DNA of 64,000 bases from Lonicera japonica (Eukaryota > Streptophyta > Magnoliopsida > Dipsacales > Caprifoliaceae). The number at the start of each line of letters is the position of its first letter. Position 1 is the first letter of the stretch. Positions 59,083 to 64,000 of this stretch are shown here, one piece after another. The stretch is from assembly GCA_021464415.1 (NCBI GenBank), contig CM038467.1, forward strand, positions 35,061,226-35,125,225, in the 5' to 3' direction. The notes under the pieces are model-generated. The model saw only the letters and a program-made list of their open reading frames with translations. It had not been told where the DNA came from and ran no database searches. Position numbers and translations under genes: made by a program.

Positions 59083-60916
59083 TGATCAAATGGAACTCAA
59101 TCTAATGGATCAACTGTTGAATGAACTAAAGACACTGTATTCGTTGAATTTATTGATGCATAAACGTATTTTTTAAAACAAAGGATTGGATAAACAAAGA
59201 AGAAGAAGAAAAAAAAAAGCAAAGGATTGACGATGATCTGGCCGGGTCGATGTGTAGTCCTCTAAATATAATAATAAAAATGGTCAAGTGGACAAACTTC
59301 AACGATACTTTCACGCTACCTACCTAGACAAAATTCTGGTACACCCAGACCAAACACCAGTTCCATTTTTAACTTTTTGTGTTTTTTATTTTCTACACAA
59401 AATTACTATTTTCCATTTAGTTCACATTAAAAATATTACACGGGTGCCAACAGCCTCGTAGCTTGTTGACGCTCTTCTTGTCCTCGTAAGGAGGAAGACT
59501 TTGATTTGATTCGGGTTTGATTCACATATAAGTGGTTATCGAACCCTTTGTTTTGTCGATCCTTACTTGGTGGTTATATCCATACTTTGTTGTGAAATTG
59601 TCACTTTGTATCAATATATATATATATATTAGTTGGCTTTAAAGAGAATGATCTTCACTTTAAGAAAAATAAGACGGATCATTTCAAGAGTAAACGGATG
59701 GACTTTTTCATAAAATTTGTTAGAGATGATTTTCATAATGAGTATATTATCTGTATCAAATTTTATAGAAAAATTCAAGTGGCCCACATATTTCTCTATT
59801 TATAATTTATTTATTATTAAATATAACAATATTATTTTAAATTCAAAATATGGATGAAAACTAATTAGGGTTCAAACATATTAAGAAACAAATCACTAAA
59901 ATATTTGTTTGATGTAAACAAATCACTAATTTAAAAACGCTCTTAAAGTTTTTAATTTCCCTCGCTTGTCAAAAAATAAATACACATTTAAAATATGGAT
60001 GGAAAACGCACATGATTGTCATGAGTCACTCTTTTAAGGTGCATTTTTAGATGTTTCAATCGAAATTAGAAACTTGAAGCATGCTTTAACTGGAATTTGA
60101 AACTTTATGGATGATTCAACTGAAAATTGAACTTTAAGGATAAGCGAGAAATTTGGGTAAAACATTACGGATCATTTTTACTACTTACCATTTTTTTAAG
60201 AGGCTTGTTTTAATTGTCAACTTGTCACTCGTTAAATCTTAAATATTGATATTCGTTCCAAGTCTTGACAATAAATTGCATACATGAGGACTTTCCATTA
60301 TAGAAATATATCTCTTATTTGCTTTTAAGGGCTTGGCAAAATATCACAACGGTTAGGATTTGTTCATTTTATATGCATATATTCTTATTTTGTTAACATT
60401 AACCAATAACACGTCCCTTATGTTAACCAATAACACTTCCCTTATGTATAATTAATTTATGGTGGAGTTATGTTTTGCAAGTGCCTTATTATAGAACATT
60501 TTAAGTATAATCAACATGAGTTGATAAATTTTGGTTAAAAGTATAGCCATAATTAAAGAGTTTTTAAACATTAAATTGAGGAAGCATAAAATTTGGTTAA
60601 GGCAAACTAGGCCGGCCCAATCTATTTTGGAGCCCATATGACGAACCAGGCCTGAGTGGAAGGAACGAGCAGAATGGCACGCCGAGCTGCGATACCTGAA
60701 GTTGCTGAGATGGTCGAGTCAATGTCAGCTTCAACAAGGAATGGCACACATGGCCTCACACGTGGAAAGTGCATGAGGAGAATCATACCAAATTATATGA
60801 ACATGTGTAGAATCGTACTGACCTCCACTGCACCACTACAAACGTGCAGTTTCAGAAGTTGTTTGTTATGGATAAGGGATAGAAGGCTGTAGCGTTATTC
60901 AAGTCCTACCTTCTTT
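58952..60916. repeat. Segmental duplication, copy 2
   Basis: Partner of 52968-54905. It contains the broken TIR exon, its upstream region (59083-60576, no gene) and the start of a gypsy LTR. Here the LTR continues to full length, unlike copy 1. Confidence 0.85.
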
Positions 60917-61299
60917 GGTCATTTTACTGTTAACTATAATGAGCAAATGTAACCCTAATTCTATATGTATAAATAGAAAATAGAGGGCTCAGAAGAAGGG
61001 TTGTTAATTGTGGAATGCTCTGGCTATTAGTAAATTACTTGCTTAAAAATTTTTTGTTTTAGAGAGAGGTAGAGAGCTTGTAATCCATATCTTTCATTGA
61101 TAGACAGCTTTAAGAGCTTAATATAACAATCATGCACACACAAACGGATGATGTACTACTGGATTAGCATAAGCGCTACGGAGTGAATCTACCGTACCCA
61201 AAAATATATCATGTTTAAGCTCACATTCTCGTTACCATAGCAAAACTCTTTTTCTCAAATCATTACCGCGGGTTGGGCCTAAATTTTGCACCACCTACA
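60577..61299 (+). repeat. Gypsy LTR, complete
   Basis: 723 bp, TGAGGAAGCATAAAA...CCACCTACA, followed by a primer-site-like TTGGCACCGTCTTTGAGA. Contains TGTATAAATAG near 60967, a likely LTR promoter. Confidence 0.8.
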
Positions 61300-61352
61300 G
61301 TTGGCACCGTCTTTGAGAAACAAGAGAAAAAGTTTTTGTTTATAGCGAGTTT

Positions 61353-61979
61353 GTGAACTTATCACCTTTTACCGAAAAAACAATACCCGTTAACTTGCCT
61401 CAAACAAAAGCAAACACCTCACAGGCTTTACAGGTGCAACCAACAGAGGGCGATGGTGGATTGCTACCCATCCAACAAAACGATCCCCTAATAAAGCTGA
61501 TCAACACAAATAGGGGGACGGTCGACAGTCATTCTGATGACCAAGGTCTCACCATCGGTGGTACCACCAACGACGTGGCATAACTCAGAATGAAAAATCA
61601 AACCCTCAACGAACTTCTGAGGAAGTACATGAGAAAGTCAGCCTCCAAGATCGAGGAGGCTCAAGGTCAGACCAATAAACAACAAAAGGGTGTGCACATT
61701 TCTACTCCAAAGGTTTTGGTGGTAGAACGACATCAAAGTGTTTATGATAGGCTGGTGGAGAAAGATGATGGGCCAAAAGCTTGGGCTGAGAACCATTTAA
61801 AAAGGTTACTCGATTCAAAAGTGGCTGGAAAGTCTGCAGCCTATACTCCCGAGGACCTAGAACAAAAATCGCTAGGAGAGCATAATGGTTCACCATTCAC
61901 TCAACAAATAGTTGCAGCTCTCCCTCCAAAGAAGGTACCTCAACCGAAGTTCAATAAATACAACAGGAGGAGTTTATGA
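61353..61979 (+). pseudogene. Gypsy gag N-terminal fragment
   Basis: One frame with a single in-frame stop at 61581-61583. The upstream part starts without ATG (GTG). The downstream part includes SPFTQQIVAALPPKKVPQPK, typical of the start of plant gypsy gag (SPFT...LPPKFKxPxL). It ends shortly after, where the sequence changes to unrelated DNA. Matches the short gag start of the inverted element at 56.3 kb. Confidence 0.65.
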
Positions 61980-64000
61980 AGAAAATCAAGAATTGCCGTA
62001 AAAAGTTCGAAGTTGTAGCTGATCAAAGTTTTTCTCCATTGAGAATTTGAGAAATCTCCAAAAATATAAGTTGTAGAGATTTAAATTACCTATGCATAGG
62101 AGAAAATGGTGTATCAATCGAATTTCGAAACATAAAGTTATGAGTAAAAGAAGAAGTCATCATAAAGAAGAGGGACCCAATTTTAGGCCCAAATTCAATT
62201 TTAAGTCCTATTTCGACCCGTTTCTTAAAGGATTATTAAACCCATGACTTGAGACACTTTTGTACCATATAAAATGGTTGATATTTCATATTTTAGGGTA
62301 TGTAACAATTTAGAATCTATTAACACAGAGGTAGAGAGTACCGTGACTTTTTTTAGAGCTTTTATGCTGCATTTGACAATTGAACTTGAGAGTTTTCTTC
62401 TTTCTTTCCTTAAAAATATTGTTAGTTTATTTATGATATTTTGAGGCTAGAACATTAGTGCATTCAACATTAATTCATCATTCAATTCAAGTCTCAATCG
62501 TGTATGGGGTAAACCCTAGTTTTCAGTTTTCTTTCAATTTAATTATTTTTTATTGTTCGTTTGCATTGCTATTTATAGATTGATTAATTTAAATCGTATA
62601 TATTCTAGAATCAACGTTAAACTCCCATTTTAAGGGCTGGTTCTACGGTTTATAGGTCTAGTTTGTCGATTTTTTGTTAATTAATGCTTGATTCTCGTTT
62701 TATATTTAAATAGCTTATAATTTTTCATGCTATTCATGTGTGATTCATTATTCATCATTAAAAATATAATTTTTCAGAATTTATATGGTTTAATTCGAGT
62801 TTGTTATGTTTTTGTTGATTTTGAGTTTGTTTATTGTTTTAGTCATAAAATCGTCCTTTTAAATCGAAATTACAAAATTCTAAAGTCAAAAGTTTTCAAA
62901 TATGATTTTCTACATTATTAGATATGTTCTTACTATTTTTCATCACTTATAATTTTATTTTCATGTTTGATTTGATTATGACTAACTAAATCCTTTGTTA
63001 GGGGTCCGTAGTGAAAGATGCGTAATTAATCTTTAAATGTAATCCAATTTAGGTTTAAATTTAATTTTTTTCATTGATTATAGATCACATACTGAATGAA
63101 TAAGTATTTTATTATATTTGCATGCATTAAAAACATGTTTCAATAAGTTTGCTAAGAAATTCCATTTAATTAAGAACTGTAAAAAGGTTAATTCACAGAT
63201 TTTTGCACAAAAATCCTAACTTGGTTGATTGGAGGAATGTGTTTATCCTCTAATTAGTTAGGTTAGTTTATTAAGTGAATTATCTGATTTAGCGTTGTTT
63301 TGGTATTTATTCACGTAAGTGCCGAAAAAGTAGTACTTTTGACTTTCAGCATTCTTTTTAAGACGGATTTGTTTTGAATCACGTTCAAACCTATTCCAAC
63401 CTTATATGAGTGTTAAGCTACTAATTTTTGAGAAGTTTAATAAACTTGGATTGTCTTTGTCACGCATTAACAATACGAGGCTCTAAATTACCCTTTTTCA
63501 AATTCATAAGTTTCACTATCGAATTCTATTGCTCAAAGCTAGTTTATATAGTCTTTACCATGCATGGGCTATCATTTACTTGTAGTAGTAATGTAATTGG
63601 ATGATTGAAGAGTCTAGGAGCTAAATCTTAGAGAAAAATCTTGTTTAAACTTAGATTTGGATTACTCAATTTGACTAGTTTTGTACTCCCTAACTACGGA
63701 TACCCCTAACGTTTGTTTCTCATTGATTTAATTTTATTTGATATTATAATTTGTTTAGTTAGTGAGATGTTTTATTTATTTTATTTATTTTTAGTTTAAT
63801 TTCATGATCCCTTAATGCATTTAGGAAGCCTTTTAGGTAGATAACTTGCGTTTGTAGATTATCTTTACTTTTGCACCTTAAGATTGGATTTGCCTTTAGT
63901 TTTAGTTTAGTTTAGTTAATTAGTAGTTTTAATTTAGTTTCATTTCATTCTTTATTCCTCAATTCTATCATATTTTCTTTTATTTTCTTTTCTTCCTTCT
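61980..64000 (+). repeat. Probable LTR or non-coding retroelement sequence, no gene
   Basis: Changes abruptly from gag at about 61980. It contains phrases common in large plant LTRs (CGAATTTCGAAACATAAAG near 62120). No supported ORF; the end is outside the window. Confidence 0.35.

Overview
The window looks like nuclear DNA of a eudicot plant. It is AT-rich and most of its length is decayed transposons. It carries both CNL-type (RPS2/RPS5-like) and TIR-type immune receptor sequence, and TIR-NLRs are characteristic of dicots and largely absent from grasses. The species cannot be named from what is visible. No bacterial operon, rRNA, intact tRNA or CRISPR array is seen.

Layout. 0-6.7 kb: one long intronless-ORF CNL-like receptor gene (2743-5982, +), with a candidate promoter and candidate introns in both UTRs. 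8.1-14 kb: a foldback element whose left arm is split by a complete but dead Ty1/copia element (8327-13500; target duplication CCTTG). 14-27.2 kb: LTR relics, three copies of a TRIM-like small retroelement, MITEs and a cleanly bounded hAT-type element (22767-23223). 27.6-28.9 kb: a TNL-class NB-ARC domain on the minus strand. 29.0-44.4 kb: three nested retroelements: a copia element holds a coding-poor LARD-type element, whose 3' LTR holds a solo LTR. 45.2-53.1 kb: a minus-strand gene whose exons encode TIR, then CNL-style LRRs, then a three-copy 13-residue repeat. 53-61 kb: a duplication of the gene's 5' end, rearranged Ty3/gypsy pieces, and a CACTA-like element that cuts off the second TIR copy. 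61-64 kb: a gypsy gag fragment, then probable LTR sequence.

The main result is the minus-strand receptor locus. Splice sites read by eye join TIR (exon 1), LRR (exons 2-3) and the repeat exon (exon 4) in phase, with no NB-ARC between TIR and LRR. Exon 4 also has a donor whose phase matches a good acceptor in front of the NB-ARC exon near 28.87 kb. The only large object between them is the copia nest. The locus may therefore encode either a 780-residue TIR-LRR protein or, before or despite the insertion, a 1166-residue protein in the unusual order TIR-LRR-NB. Both models are inferences from splice phase and motif content and need transcript evidence.

How the genes relate. The LRR regions of the CNL-like gene and of the TIR-LRR gene share a style (long irregular C-terminal repeats, WxGP and LExLxIxxCPxL patterns), as if drawn from one CNL family. 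Both NB-ARC domains have altered MHD motifs (MHK and MHQ). Together this is a receptor cluster reshaped by repeated transposon insertion and local duplication.
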